Below are positions 7,828 through 15,790 of a stretch of 64,000 nucleotides of DNA, piece by piece. This DNA comes from Rhizobium grahamii (GTDB lineage: Bacteria; Pseudomonadota; Alphaproteobacteria; Rhizobiales; Rhizobiaceae), in contig NZ_CP043498.1 in NCBI RefSeq assembly GCF_009498215.1, positions 3,760,001 through 3,824,000 on the forward strand, read 5' to 3'. The first letter of the stretch is position 1; each line of letters begins with the position of its first letter. Both the position numbers and the translations under genes were made by a program. A model generated the notes under the pieces. The model saw nothing but the letters and a program-made list of their open reading frames with translations, searched no databases and was not told where the DNA came from.

Positions 7828-8909
7828 ATGACTTTCACGAAAATTGCCGTCATCGGCCTGGGCAAGGTCGGACGGCTGGCGGCAACGCTTTTGCACGAAG
7901 GGGGCTTCGAGGTCATCGGTGTCGATGCGCAGCCGCCCGTCGGCGAGCTGCCTTTCGCATTCCGGAGCGGCAATATTTCCGACCCGGTGGTGATTGGAGA
8001 GTTGCTGTCTAATGTCGAGGCGGTGCTGTCGTGCCTGCCGTATCATCTCAACATGGCGCTGGCTCGCGCGGCCCACACGGCAGGCATCCACTATTTTGAC
8101 CTGACCGAAGACGTTCCGACCACGAACTTCATCATCGAGCTTTCAAAAACGGCACGCGGCCTGATGGCACCGCAATGCGGTCTCGCCCCGGCTTCGTCGG
8201 CATTGTCGGCGCGAGCCTTGCCGATGAGTTCGACCGTTGCCGCTCGATCCGGATGCGCGTCGGCGCCCTGCCGCAAAATCCGACCGGGCTTCTGGGCTAC
8301 GCCTTCAACTGGTCACCTGAGGGCGTCGTCAACGAATATCTCAATGACTGCGAAGTCATTGAAGGCGGCGTGCGCAAGCTCGTCTCGCCGATGGAGTGGC
8401 TGGAAACCATCTATGTCGAAGGCGTCAAGCTCGAGGCCTTCACGACATCAGGCGGTCTCGGCACGATGTGCGATACCTTGCTCGGCAAGGTCGACAATCT
8501 CGACTACAAGACGATGCGTTATCCGGGCCATATGGACCTGATGAACTTCTTCTTCCACGAACTGCTGATGCGCGACAAGCGCGGCCTCGCAGGCGAAATC
8601 CTCACGAATGCGAAACCGCCTGTCGATGACGATGTGGTCTATGTACACGTCGCTGCGGAAGGCACGCAGGCGGGCAGTCTCCGCCGCAAGGAGTTCGTCC
8701 GCGCCTACTACCCGATCGAGATCGCAGGCGCGCGGCGCACCGCCATCGCCTGGACGACGTCTGCCTCTGTTGTTGCCGTGATCGAGATGGTCCGCGACGG
8801 ATTGCTGCCGAACAGCGGCTTTCTGCATCAGGAGCATATCCCGCTGGAGATGTTCCTGCAGACGCCGACCGGCAGCCTGTTCAAGGGCGGCGCCCACAAA
8901 CACCGCTAG
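7828..8909 (+). pseudogene. Saccharopine dehydrogenase-like NAD(P)-binding protein, single-base frameshift
   Basis: Two overlapping frames together make one protein of about 360 residues. The first gives an N-terminal Rossmann fold (AVIGLGKVGRLAATLL, residues 7-22), the HYFDLTED strand and the conserved MAPQCGLAP turn. The continuation, PGFVGIVGASLADEF and the rest through YYPIEIAG to the C-terminus, is in another frame. The joint is at 8190-8191, where CCCCGGC should read CCCCGGGC: one G is missing. In the first frame translation runs on to 8541 in nonsense. The family includes saccharopine dehydrogenase (lysine metabolism) and carboxynorspermidine synthase-like enzymes; I cannot choose between them. 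A GGAGG site precedes the ATG. The disruption may be a sequence error. Confidence 0.8.
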
Positions 8910-8947
8910 AGCGCCGTGCGTCCTTAAGGACGCACAAAGACGCTCTA
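8907..8947 (+). terminator. Nested inverted repeat, likely terminator
   Basis: TAGAGCG ... CGCTCTA encloses the perfect palindrome GTGCGTCC-TTAA-GGACGCAC (8916-8935). It overlaps the stop codon of the preceding gene. There is no long T run, but such two-tier palindromes often end rhizobial genes. It could also be one copy of a dispersed small repeat. Confidence 0.5.
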
Positions 8948-9072
8948 TCTTGTTGAATCTACGCATCAGGCTTTCCGAAAATCGATTGGATTTTCGGGCC
9001 GATGCTGTAGTCGATCGTTGCACCGGACGTCGGCCCTATGGGGCCGGCGTTTCCGCTGCCGTTACTCCAGGG

Positions 9073-9828
9073 CTAGGATGGCGTTCGCTGGCTCGGCAAG
9101 GCGCAGCGCTTGCCGCAGCTCGGGATGCCCGGCAGCATGTAACGCAGGCAGCAGATCTTGCGCCTGGCAACACGTTCTCCCTCATCCTCGACGTAGTGCA
9201 CGCAGCCACAGAACGGATTGACGCCCCCATCGGGCAGGCAGCCGCGAATGAAAAGCGGCAGGTCGTTCTCCATCGACTTGTCCGCTGACGTCAGTCGCAT
9301 GACATAGTCGACGTAGACGGCGGCATTGTTCCAGCAAAGCTTGGCTGAAAGCCCGCAACCTTTCAATCTCGCGACCGTCTCGTTCAGATGCGTCTCCATC
9401 AGATCGGAGACACTCTCGAAGCTGTCGTCTGTCGCCGCGCATGTCGTTCCCTTGTGCGGAACGCCGAAAGCCCGCGGCAATCCATCCGGATGCAGCGCAA
9501 TCGTCATACTGCGGAAATCGACCGGCAGCGACTGGTTGGCGAGCCGCCGCGCCAGGAGGTAGGGAATGGTCAGGCCGGAAAAATAATAGAGCGACCACAT
9601 CGAAACGACCGCGCGCCGATCGGTGCCGTTACTCTTGGCCATATACCGCTCGATGGCATGCTCGAACTCGCCACCGGCCGCGAAGAAGGTGGGCAGCGGA
9701 ATGCCGTCAGGCAGGTCCGCAGACAGCATCATGCGTTCCTGGCACCAGGCATGGTCACCGACGAATGCCGGCGAGAGGCCGACAGGTTCGCTCTCCATGG
9801 GCATGATATGTCGGGCAGCGCTCGCCAT
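9073..9828 (-). CDS. FhuF-like siderophore-iron reductase
   Basis: 251 residues with the FhuF layout: a mostly featureless N-terminal part including WSLYYFSGLTIPYLLARR, then a C-terminal cysteine cluster that binds a [2Fe-2S] centre in E. coli FhuF, a cytoplasmic reductase releasing iron from hydroxamate siderophores. Here the cysteines are CC (226-227), C238 and C242, i.e. CC-x10-C-x3-C, one residue longer in the last gap than the published CC-x10-C-x2-C. No siderophore transporter gene is adjacent. The start is uncertain: ATG at 9828, 9804 or 9798 are all possible, and the reading frame is open upstream to 9925 through a 21-base tandem repeat. Confidence 0.75.
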   Translation of the reverse strand: MASAARHIMPMESEPVGLSPAFVGDHAWCQERMMLSADLPDGIPLPTFFAAGGEFEHAIERYMAKSNGTDRRAVVSMWSLYYFSGLTIPYLLARRLANQSLPVDFRSMTIALHPDGLPRAFGVPHKGTTCAATDDSFESVSDLMETHLNETVARLKGCGLSAKLCWNNAAVYVDYVMRLTSADKSMENDLPLFIRGCLPDGGVNPFCGCVHYVEDEGERVARRKICCLRYMLPGIPSCGKRCALPSQRTPS

Positions 9829-9834
9829 CAGTGC

Positions 9835-9876
9835 GCAGTCACGCAGAATCCGGCGGCAGTCACGCAGAATCCGGCG
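9835..9876. repeat. 21-bp perfect tandem duplication upstream of fhuF-like gene
   Basis: Two identical 21-base units (9835-9855 and 9856-9876), each beginning GCAGTCACGC and ending AATCCGGCG, lie 6 bases upstream of the likely fhuF-like start. The length is a multiple of three and the fhuF frame is open across it, so it could be 5' leader or an N-terminal repeat if a non-ATG start is used. Confidence 0.8.
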
Positions 9877-10006
9877 ACGGCGAGCCCCTCGGCTGGCTGC
9901 AGTTCGCGCCGCTGTCTCGACTGCTCATGGCTTGTCTGGTTTTTCATCGGTCGATACGCCGCACATCTCAGATATGCAGAGTTAAATACTCAAGAAATGC
10001 GGGCAT

Positions 10007-10037
10007 TGGAATAGGAAATGATGACTTTTCTATTCCA
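10007..10037. repeat. Imperfect 12-bp inverted repeat between fhuF-like and LysR genes
   Basis: TGGAATAGGAAA - 7-base loop - TTTTCTATTCCA, with one G-T pair. It lies 31 bases after the LysR-gene stop. It could be a terminator for that gene or an operator for the fhuF-like promoter; there is no T tail. The other 200 bases between the two genes hold nothing I recognise. Confidence 0.5.
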
Positions 10038-10068
10038 CTTTCTTCTGTTGCCTTCTGCAGCCGGGACG

Positions 10069-10953
10069 TCAGCCTTTTGCCTCCGTCAGCAGCCAGCGGC
10101 GGAACGCGGCGGCGGCCGGTCGCTCGAGCGCCGGTCCCGGGTAGACAAGGTGAAATGCAAGCCGGCTGGCGACGCCGATCGGGAAGGGAGCGACGAGCGC
10201 GCCGTCGCGAAGCTCAGCCTCCACGAAGGATTTCCGCATCAGCGCAAATCCGTGCCCGGCCCTCATCGCGTCATAGGCGCCGTTGCCGTGCATGAAGATC
10301 GGTCCGCGCGAGGGATCGACTGCGCTCGCCCCGGCAGCCTCCAGCCAGAGCTGCCAGTCATGACGATAGACATCATGGATTAGCTGGAAGCTGGCAAGCG
10401 CATTGGGGGCTGGCTTCTCTCCAAGCTCGGCGGCAAGAGCCGGCGTGCAGACCGGCACCAGCTCATCATCAACGAGGCGTTCGCTGACGAGCCCTTCATA
10501 GCCGCCAAGCCCGTGACGGATCGCGAGGTCGATACCATCACGCCGGAAATCGAGGACGCGGTGCGACGCGCTGATGCGAACGTCGATCTCCGGATGCAGG
10601 GTCTCGAAGCGACCGAGCCTCGGCACCAGCCAATAGGTGGCAAACCCCGCCGTGCAGGTCACGTTGAGAACGGCGCCGCGTCCGCGTGCCGTAATCGCCG
10701 CCGTCGCTTCCCTGACCAGGCGGAAGGCAGCTCTGAGCGTCGAAAAATAATCCGCTCCCTCTGCCGTCAAATCCAGCGCACGGGTCTTTCGTTCAAAAAG
10801 CTTGACGCCGAGCGACGCTTCCAGATCGCGGATCTGCAGGCTGACGGCGCCCGGCGTGACGTTGAGCTCTCTTGCAGCCAGTGTCATGCTGAGATGCCGG
10901 GCGGCGGCTTCGAAGGCGCGAAGCGCCGAAAGGGAGGGGAGATAATCGCTCAT
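10069..10953 (-). CDS. LysR-family transcriptional regulator (GcvA-like)
   Basis: 294 residues. The N-terminal winged helix-turn-helix reads PSLSALRAFEAAARHLSMTL then AARELNVTPGAVSLQIRDLE, followed by ASLGVKLFERKTRALDLTAEG; residues 90-290 form the effector-binding periplasmic-binding-protein-like domain. The N-terminus closely follows the GcvA subgroup, which contains the glycine-cleavage activator and many regulators of neighbouring genes. It is divergent from the EamA transporter gene across 214 bases, the usual arrangement for a LysR protein controlling its neighbour, so that gene is the best guess for its target. The effector is unknown. Confidence 0.88.
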   Translation of the reverse strand: MSDYLPSLSALRAFEAAARHLSMTLAARELNVTPGAVSLQIRDLEASLGVKLFERKTRALDLTAEGADYFSTLRAAFRLVREATAAITARGRGAVLNVTCTAGFATYWLVPRLGRFETLHPEIDVRISASHRVLDFRRDGIDLAIRHGLGGYEGLVSERLVDDELVPVCTPALAAELGEKPAPNALASFQLIHDVYRHDWQLWLEAAGASAVDPSRGPIFMHGNGAYDAMRAGHGFALMRKSFVEAELRDGALVAPFPIGVASRLAFHLVYPGPALERPAAAAFRRWLLTEAKG

Positions 10954-11167
10954 GGTTTAACTCAGCTATATCATGGACCGAGAAAGACTCGTTTGTCGCA
11001 CAGGCGGCGTAGCAATAATATCAGCATGAAAGCTCACCTTGAAGCCGCTTCGCGCTGGTGGATGAGCGAGAATAAATCGGACATGGCGATATCGTCGCCG
11101 CGCAACAATCGGGTGGCGGCAGGCTGCGATGGCATGTAGGCCATAGGCAGGCTGACGAAGGGAGAGA

Positions 11168-12088
11168 ATGATGCAGCAAAAACAGATGGGCTTTGCCGAA
11201 TGGGGAATGTTGCTGGTGCTCTCCCTGCTATGGGGCGGCTCCTTCCTCTTCAACGGCATTCTGGTAAAGACGCTGCCACCGTTCACGATCGTCACCGGTC
11301 GGGTTTTGATCGCGGCGCTTGCGCTGAACGTGATTGTCAGGGCGACGGGCCATGTCATGCCGCGCGACAGCAAGTCCTGGGCAGCCTTCTTCGGCATGGG
11401 CATCCTGAACAACATGATCCCGTTCTGCCTCATCGTCTGGGGTCAGACCCATATTGCGAGCGGCCTTGCCTCCATCCTGAACGCCACGACGCCGCTCTTC
11501 GGTGTCGTTGTCGCGCACTTCCTCACCGCCGATGAAAAGATGACCGGCAACCGCTTGCTCGGCGTTCTCGTCGGCTTTGCCGGCGTTGCCTACATGATCG
11601 GTTTCGATGTGCTGCGGGATCTCGGCTCGAACGTGCTGGCACAGCTCGCCGTGCTCGGCGCTGCGCTGTCCTATGCCTTTGCCGGCATCTTCGGCCGCCG
11701 TTTCCGCCAGATGGGCATGGCGCCGCTCATCCCTGCGGCAGGGCAGGTCACGGCCTCGACCGTGCTGATGCTGCCGATCGCTCTTGTCGTCGATCAGCCC
11801 TGGACATTGACCGCGCCGTCGACGGAAACCTGGATCGCGCTGCTGGGCCTGGCCCTGTTGTCGACCGCGATCGCCTATGTGCTGTTCTTCCGCATTCTGG
11901 CAACCGCTGGCGCGACCAATCTGATGCTTGTGACCTTCCTGATCCCGGTCAGCGCCATCCTGCTTGGCGCGGCAATTCTTGGCGAACAGCTGCAGGCCAA
12001 GCATCTGATCGGCATGGCGATGATTGCAGTCGGGTTGGCGGCGATAGACGGGCGGTTGTTCTCGCGTTGGCGCGGACGGGTGGCTTGA
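11168..12088 (+). CDS. EamA/DMT-family inner-membrane transporter
   Basis: 306 residues with ten predicted hydrophobic helices in two repeated halves, each an EamA domain. The first half starts WGMLLVLSLLWGGSFLFNGI and contains the PFTIVTGRVLIAALAL region; the second begins near ALSYAFAGIFGRRF and ends with LGEQLQAKHLIGMAMIAVGL. These drug/metabolite-superfamily carriers export amino acids, nucleosides or other metabolites; the substrate is not readable. A GGGAGAGA ribosome site precedes two adjacent ATGs (11168 and 11171). It is divergent from the LysR regulator and 59 bases ahead of the AAC(6')-like gene on the same strand. Confidence 0.87.
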   Translation: MMQQKQMGFAEWGMLLVLSLLWGGSFLFNGILVKTLPPFTIVTGRVLIAALALNVIVRATGHVMPRDSKSWAAFFGMGILNNMIPFCLIVWGQTHIASGLASILNATTPLFGVVVAHFLTADEKMTGNRLLGVLVGFAGVAYMIGFDVLRDLGSNVLAQLAVLGAALSYAFAGIFGRRFRQMGMAPLIPAAGQVTASTVLMLPIALVVDQPWTLTAPSTETWIALLGLALLSTAIAYVLFFRILATAGATNLMLVTFLIPVSAILLGAAILGEQLQAKHLIGMAMIAVGLAAIDGRLFSRWRGRVA

Positions 12089-12147
12089 GGGAGAGATTGC
12101 AAAGCCTCAGGGTAGCCACTATCTCGAATGCCGGGATAGGGGGCGAG

Positions 12148-12618
12148 ATGAACCATCAGGCAAGCAATACCATCAGGATCGAGCGTGCGTCGGGCGACGA
12201 TATCGACGTGTGGGCGAAGCTTCGCGCCGCCTTGTGGTCGGACCAGTCTACGGAAGAACATGCCGCGGAACTGCAGCGGCTCATCGATGATGACAGTGCC
12301 GATTTCCGCTGCTTTCTGGCCTTTTCACCGGATGGCAGTGCGATCGGGTTCGCCGAAGCCTGCCTGCGGCGTGACTATGTCAACGGCTGCAAATCGTCGC
12401 CGGTTCTTTTCCTCGAGGGTATCTATGTCGAAGAAGCCTCTCGGCGAAGCGGTGTGGGGCGGGCCTTGCTTGAGGCCGTCCGCGGCTTCGGCAATGCGTC
12501 CGGCTGTACGGAATTCGCCTCGGATGCGCTTCTGGACAATATCGACAGCCACCGCTTCCACGCCGCCCTCGGTTTCGAGGAGACCCAGCGCGTCGTCTAT
12601 TTCAGGCAGCCGCTTTAG
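12148..12618 (+). CDS. GNAT acetyltransferase resembling aminoglycoside 6'-N-acetyltransferase AAC(6')
   Basis: 156 residues. The central block DYVNGCKSSPVLFLEGIYV, the acetyl-CoA loop RRSGVGRALLEAV, and the C-terminal FHAALGFEETQRVVYFR closely match the AAC(6')-I group (for example the chromosomal enzyme of Salmonella, AAC(6')-Iy), which acetylates the 6'-amino group of aminoglycosides. The start at the ATG after GGGGGCGAG gives the domain N-terminus; a longer form from 12067 adds 27 poor residues. It probably rides on the EamA transcript. Its stop abuts the hemW stop with no base between. Aminoglycoside activity is inferred only; chromosomal relatives may act on other amines. Confidence 0.75.
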   Translation: MNHQASNTIRIERASGDDIDVWAKLRAALWSDQSTEEHAAELQRLIDDDSADFRCFLAFSPDGSAIGFAEACLRRDYVNGCKSSPVLFLEGIYVEEASRRSGVGRALLEAVRGFGNASGCTEFASDALLDNIDSHRFHAALGFEETQRVVYFRQPL

Positions 12619-13821
12619 CTAACAGGCGAGATCGGCGACGACGGAATCGAGGATCAGCATGCCCGACGGCGTGCAGCGAAGCCGGGAATTGCCGATCCGC
12701 TCGATGAAGCCATGCTCCAGCAGGAATTCTTCCCGCTTGGGGTCCGGGTCGCGGCCCGAAAGCTGCTGCCAGCGGGCGAGATCGACGCCTTCCTTCAGGC
12801 GCAGCCCCATCAGCAGCAGTTCGTCCGCCTGCTCATCGTAGCCAAGCTGTTCCTGATCGAGCATGCCGTGCCCGTCGCGCTCGACGAGATCGAGCCAGCT
12901 TTCCGGCTTGCGTTCGGTCGCGGTGGCAATCTTCATGCTGCCGCGTGTCAGCCGCCCGTGGGCGCCTGGTCCGATGCCGGCATAGTCGCCGTAGCGCCAA
13001 TAGGTGAGGTTGTGGCGGCTCTCCGCGCCCGGGCGGGCGTGGTTCGAGACTTCGTAGGCAGGCAGCCCTTCGCGGGCCGTGATCTCCTGCGTCGCCTCAT
13101 AGAGCAGCGCCGACTGATCGCCATCCGGAACGATAAGCTTGCCGGCCTTGTGGAGGCCGAAGAAGGGCGTCCCCTCTTCGATGGTCAGCTGATAGAGCGA
13201 GAGGTGATCGACCGCGTAGGAGATCGCCTCCTTCAGTTCGCGCTCCCATTCCTCGACCGTCTGGTTCGGGCGGGCATAGATCAGATCGAAGGACATGCGC
13301 GGGAAGATGTCGCGCGCGAGCTTGATCGCTTTCAGCGCATCGGCAACATCGTGCAGCCGTCCGAGAAACTTCAGGTCCCGATCGTTCAGCGCCTGGACGC
13401 CGAGCGAGACGCGGTTGACGCCGGCGGCGCGATAGCCGCGGAAACGCTCGGCCTCGACGCTGGAGGGGTTCGCCTCCATGGTGATCTCGATACCATCAGA
13501 CATATGCCAGTGCTTGCCGATGCCGTCGAGAATGGCCGCAACCGTCGAGGGGTCCATCAACGATGGCGTGCCGCCGCCGAGGAAGACGCTCGTGACGGTC
13601 TTCGGTCCGCTCAGTTGGCGCACCGTCGCCATCTCCTTCAGGAAGGCGGCCGTGAAGCGCTCCTGATCCACCGGCTGGTGGCGGACATGGCTGTTGAAGT
13701 CGCAATAGGGGCACTTGGCGGCACAGAACGGCCAATGCACATAGACGCCGAAGCCGGGCTCACCGGTATCGGGCAGAAGGGCCGCATAGCGCGTCAGGTT
13801 AGGCTGTTCCAAAGTGTCCAC
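12619..13821 (-). CDS. hemW: HemW, radical SAM family heme chaperone
   Basis: 400 residues of the HemN/HemW radical SAM family. FCAAKCPYCDFNSH supplies the CxxxCxxC that holds the 4Fe-4S cluster, followed by FLGGGTPSL and ITMEANPSSVE. HemW proteins lack the extra N-terminal segment of coproporphyrinogen oxidase HemN and insert heme into respiratory enzymes rather than oxidise coproporphyrinogen. This protein has that shorter HemW form and the HemW_C domain. It is the last gene of the minus-strand set rph - VOC - rdgB - hemW, 8 bases after rdgB, a linkage commonly kept in Rhizobiales. Confidence 0.9.
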   Translation of the reverse strand: MDTLEQPNLTRYAALLPDTGEPGFGVYVHWPFCAAKCPYCDFNSHVRHQPVDQERFTAAFLKEMATVRQLSGPKTVTSVFLGGGTPSLMDPSTVAAILDGIGKHWHMSDGIEITMEANPSSVEAERFRGYRAAGVNRVSLGVQALNDRDLKFLGRLHDVADALKAIKLARDIFPRMSFDLIYARPNQTVEEWERELKEAISYAVDHLSLYQLTIEEGTPFFGLHKAGKLIVPDGDQSALLYEATQEITAREGLPAYEVSNHARPGAESRHNLTYWRYGDYAGIGPGAHGRLTRGSMKIATATERKPESWLDLVERDGHGMLDQEQLGYDEQADELLLMGLRLKEGVDLARWQQLSGRDPDPKREEFLLEHGFIERIGNSRLRCTPSGMLILDSVVADLAC

Positions 13822-13829
13822 GTTCGCCC

Positions 13830-14474
13830 TTAGGCTTCCAGGCAGGTTTCGACGAAAATCTTGAAGGCGCGGGCGCGGTGCGACAGGGCTTCTGCGTCGC
13901 CCGGCTTCCAGCCGTGCTTTTCTTCCGCGCTCATCTCGCCAAAGGTAGTCTCATAGCCTTCGGGTTGAAAGACCGGATCGTAGCCGAAGCCCTGGCTGCC
14001 GCGCGGCGGCCAGACGACAGCGCCCTCGACCTCGCCCCGGAAGAGTTCGGTGTGACCATCAGGCCAGGCAAGGCAGAGAACGCTGACGAAGCGCGCGGTG
14101 CGCTGTTCCAGCTTCGAAGCGCCGGCCTTTTCCAGAGCCGTCTCGACCTTCTGCATGGCCATTGCGAAATCGCGGGTGCCATCGGGTGTTTCGGCCCAAT
14201 TGGCGGTGTAAACGCCTGGATCGCCGCCAAGGGCGTCGATAACCAGACCAGAATCGTCCGACAGCGCCGGCAGGCCGGAAGCCTCCGCCGACGCCAGCGC
14301 CTTGATCTTTGCATTTTCCTCGAAGGTCGTTCCGGTCTCATCTGGCTCGACGAAATTCAGTTCAGCCGCCGATTTCGCGGTGAAGCCGAGCGGTCCGATC
14401 AGGTCCTGGATTTCGCGGATCTTGCCGGCATTGTGGCTGGCAACGACGATGGTCTTGGTTTCGAGCTTGCGCAT
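13830..14474 (-). CDS. rdgB: RdgB, XTP/dITP diphosphatase (Ham1 family)
   Basis: 214 residues. It hydrolyses non-canonical purine nucleotides (dITP, XTP) to keep them out of DNA. The Ham1 motifs are all visible: IVVASHNAGKIREI at the N-terminus, the TFEENAKIKA segment, ALSDDSGLVIDALGGDPGVY, GFGYDPVF and the terminal SHRARA. The ATG used gives the family N-terminus MRKLETKTIVV; the open frame upstream overlaps the VOC gene and is not conserved. Placed between VOC and hemW in the rph operon. Confidence 0.94.
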   Translation of the reverse strand: MRKLETKTIVVASHNAGKIREIQDLIGPLGFTAKSAAELNFVEPDETGTTFEENAKIKALASAEASGLPALSDDSGLVIDALGGDPGVYTANWAETPDGTRDFAMAMQKVETALEKAGASKLEQRTARFVSVLCLAWPDGHTELFRGEVEGAVVWPPRGSQGFGYDPVFQPEGYETTFGEMSAEEKHGWKPGDAEALSHRARAFKIFVETCLEA

Positions 14475-14481
14475 GGTGGTC

Positions 14482-14898
14482 CTATTCGATGCCCCAGATC
14501 CTGGCTTCAGCACATTCGAGGCTGTTGCCCGCGGGGTCGCGGAAATAGATCGATCGGCCGCCTTGCGGCCAGGTGACTTCGGACTCGATGGCAACGCCTT
14601 CGGACTTGAGCCGGCTGGCCATCGCATCGAGATTTTCCCTTGAGACACGGAAGCAGGCATGTCCCGAACCAGTTGTCCCGTGCGGCGGTACCTGCAGGGA
14701 GCCGGGTGCGGGCGGCTTGATCGTTTCCTTGGGATTGAAGATCAGCAGCACGCCTGCACCGCAGCGAAAGAAGACATGCCGGTCACCGCTCCGCGAGATC
14801 TTCGCAAGACCGAGAATGCCTTCATAGAAGGCTTCGGCCGTGTCGAGATCCTCAGCATAGAGCGCCGTCTCCAGCATGCCTTCCAGCATGTCGTTCAT
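14482..14898 (-). CDS. VOC family (glyoxalase-like) protein
   Basis: 138-residue vicinal oxygen chelate domain. It has the pattern LETALYAEDLDTAEAFYEGILGL, HACFRVSRENLDAM and IYFRDPAGNSLECAEA. The first metal-ligand position (usually His) is Thr/Ala here, so a metal-dependent lyase activity is doubtful. Its ATG overlaps the rph stop by 4 bases (ATGA), so it is translationally coupled to rph, and rdgB follows 7 bases after it. The function is unknown; the tight operon position suggests a housekeeping or detoxifying role. Confidence 0.8.
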   Translation of the reverse strand: MNDMLEGMLETALYAEDLDTAEAFYEGILGLAKISRSGDRHVFFRCGAGVLLIFNPKETIKPPAPGSLQVPPHGTTGSGHACFRVSRENLDAMASRLKSEGVAIESEVTWPQGGRSIYFRDPAGNSLECAEARIWGIE

Positions 14899-15614
14899 CC
14901 GGCGATGGCCTGCTTCTGCATGGCGACGAGCTCGGCGATACCGCCCTTGGCGAGCGCCATCAGCGATGCGAATTCCTCATCGGTGAAGGGCGTGCCCTCG
15001 GCCGTGCCCTGGATTTCGACGATGCCGCCGGTGCCCGTCATCACGAAGTTCGCGTCGGTTTCTGCAGAGGAATCTTCGAGGTAGTCGAGATCGAGGACCG
15101 GCTGATTGGCAAAGATGCCGCACGAAATCGCGGCGACATGGTCCTTCAGCACCCGCTCGACCTTGAGCATGTTGCGGCTTTCCATCCACTTCAGGCAGTC
15201 GTAGAGCGCAATCCACGCGCCGGTGATCGACGCTGTGCGCGTTCCGCCGTCCGCCTGGATGACGTCGCAGTCGAGCGTGATCTGGCGTTCGCCAAGTTCC
15301 TTGAGATCGACGACGGCGCGCAGCGAACGGCCGATCAGACGCTGGATTTCCTGGGTGCGGCCACCCTGCTTGCCGGTCGCAGCCTCGCGCTTCATGCGGT
15401 CGCCGGTCGCGCGTGGCAGCATGCCGTATTCAGCCGTGACCCAGCCCTTGCCGGTATTGCGCAGCCATGCCGGCGGCTTTTCCTCGACGCTAGCCGTGCA
15501 CAGCACATGCGTATCGCCGAACTTCACCAGACAGGAGCCTTCCGCGTGCTTGGAGAAGTTGCGCTCGAACGAGACCTTGCGCATCTGGTCGGTTTTTCTG
15601 CCTGAGGGCCGCAT
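14895..15614 (-). CDS. rph: RNase PH, 3'-5' tRNA-processing phosphorolytic exoribonuclease
   Basis: 239 residues, the exact usual length. RNase PH trims the 3' end of tRNA precursors using phosphate. Signatures: MRPSGRKTDQMRKVSFERNF at the start, GSCLVKFGDTHVLCTASVEE, PRATGDRMKRE, GRTQEIQRLIGRSLRA, and DCDVIQADGGTRTASITGAW with active-site acids. The chosen start matches the family; 16 further residues are possible upstream. It is the first gene of the rph-VOC-rdgB-hemW unit and is divergent from hrcA, a classic alphaproteobacterial arrangement. Confidence 0.95.
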   Translation of the reverse strand: MRPSGRKTDQMRKVSFERNFSKHAEGSCLVKFGDTHVLCTASVEEKPPAWLRNTGKGWVTAEYGMLPRATGDRMKREAATGKQGGRTQEIQRLIGRSLRAVVDLKELGERQITLDCDVIQADGGTRTASITGAWIALYDCLKWMESRNMLKVERVLKDHVAAISCGIFANQPVLDLDYLEDSSAETDANFVMTGTGGIVEIQGTAEGTPFTDEEFASLMALAKGGIAELVAMQKQAIAG

Positions 15615-15725
15615 AGAATTCTCCTGAAGCATGATGCCGGGACGATCAATCATCTTGGACAAGTCATGCGTGCTTATGTTGTTGAGAGCTTCTACGATTG
15701 GCAGCGCTCATTTGCAATTTCCCTT

Positions 15726-15753
15726 TTGCCGCTGCTCTGAGATTGGCTATATT
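15726..15753 (+). promoter_or_regulatory. Putative promoter for hrcA
   Basis: TTGCCG, 16-base spacer, TATATT, about 38 bases upstream of the hrcA ATG. No CIRCE element (TTAGCACTC-N9-GAGTGCTAA) is visible in the 176-base rph-hrcA gap. Confidence 0.4.
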
Positions 15754-15790
15754 TTGTCGGATCATTGTCAGCACGGATACACAAAGTTTC

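Noticed and set aside
12148..12618. Recent horizontal acquisition of the AAC(6')-like gene
   Set aside because: Codon use and GC content look like the neighbours and there are no repeats or mobile genes at the edges; an older acquisition cannot be excluded without a phylogeny.
12712..13833. 373-codon plus-strand frame
   Set aside because: Antisense to hemW, which has an intact radical SAM motif.
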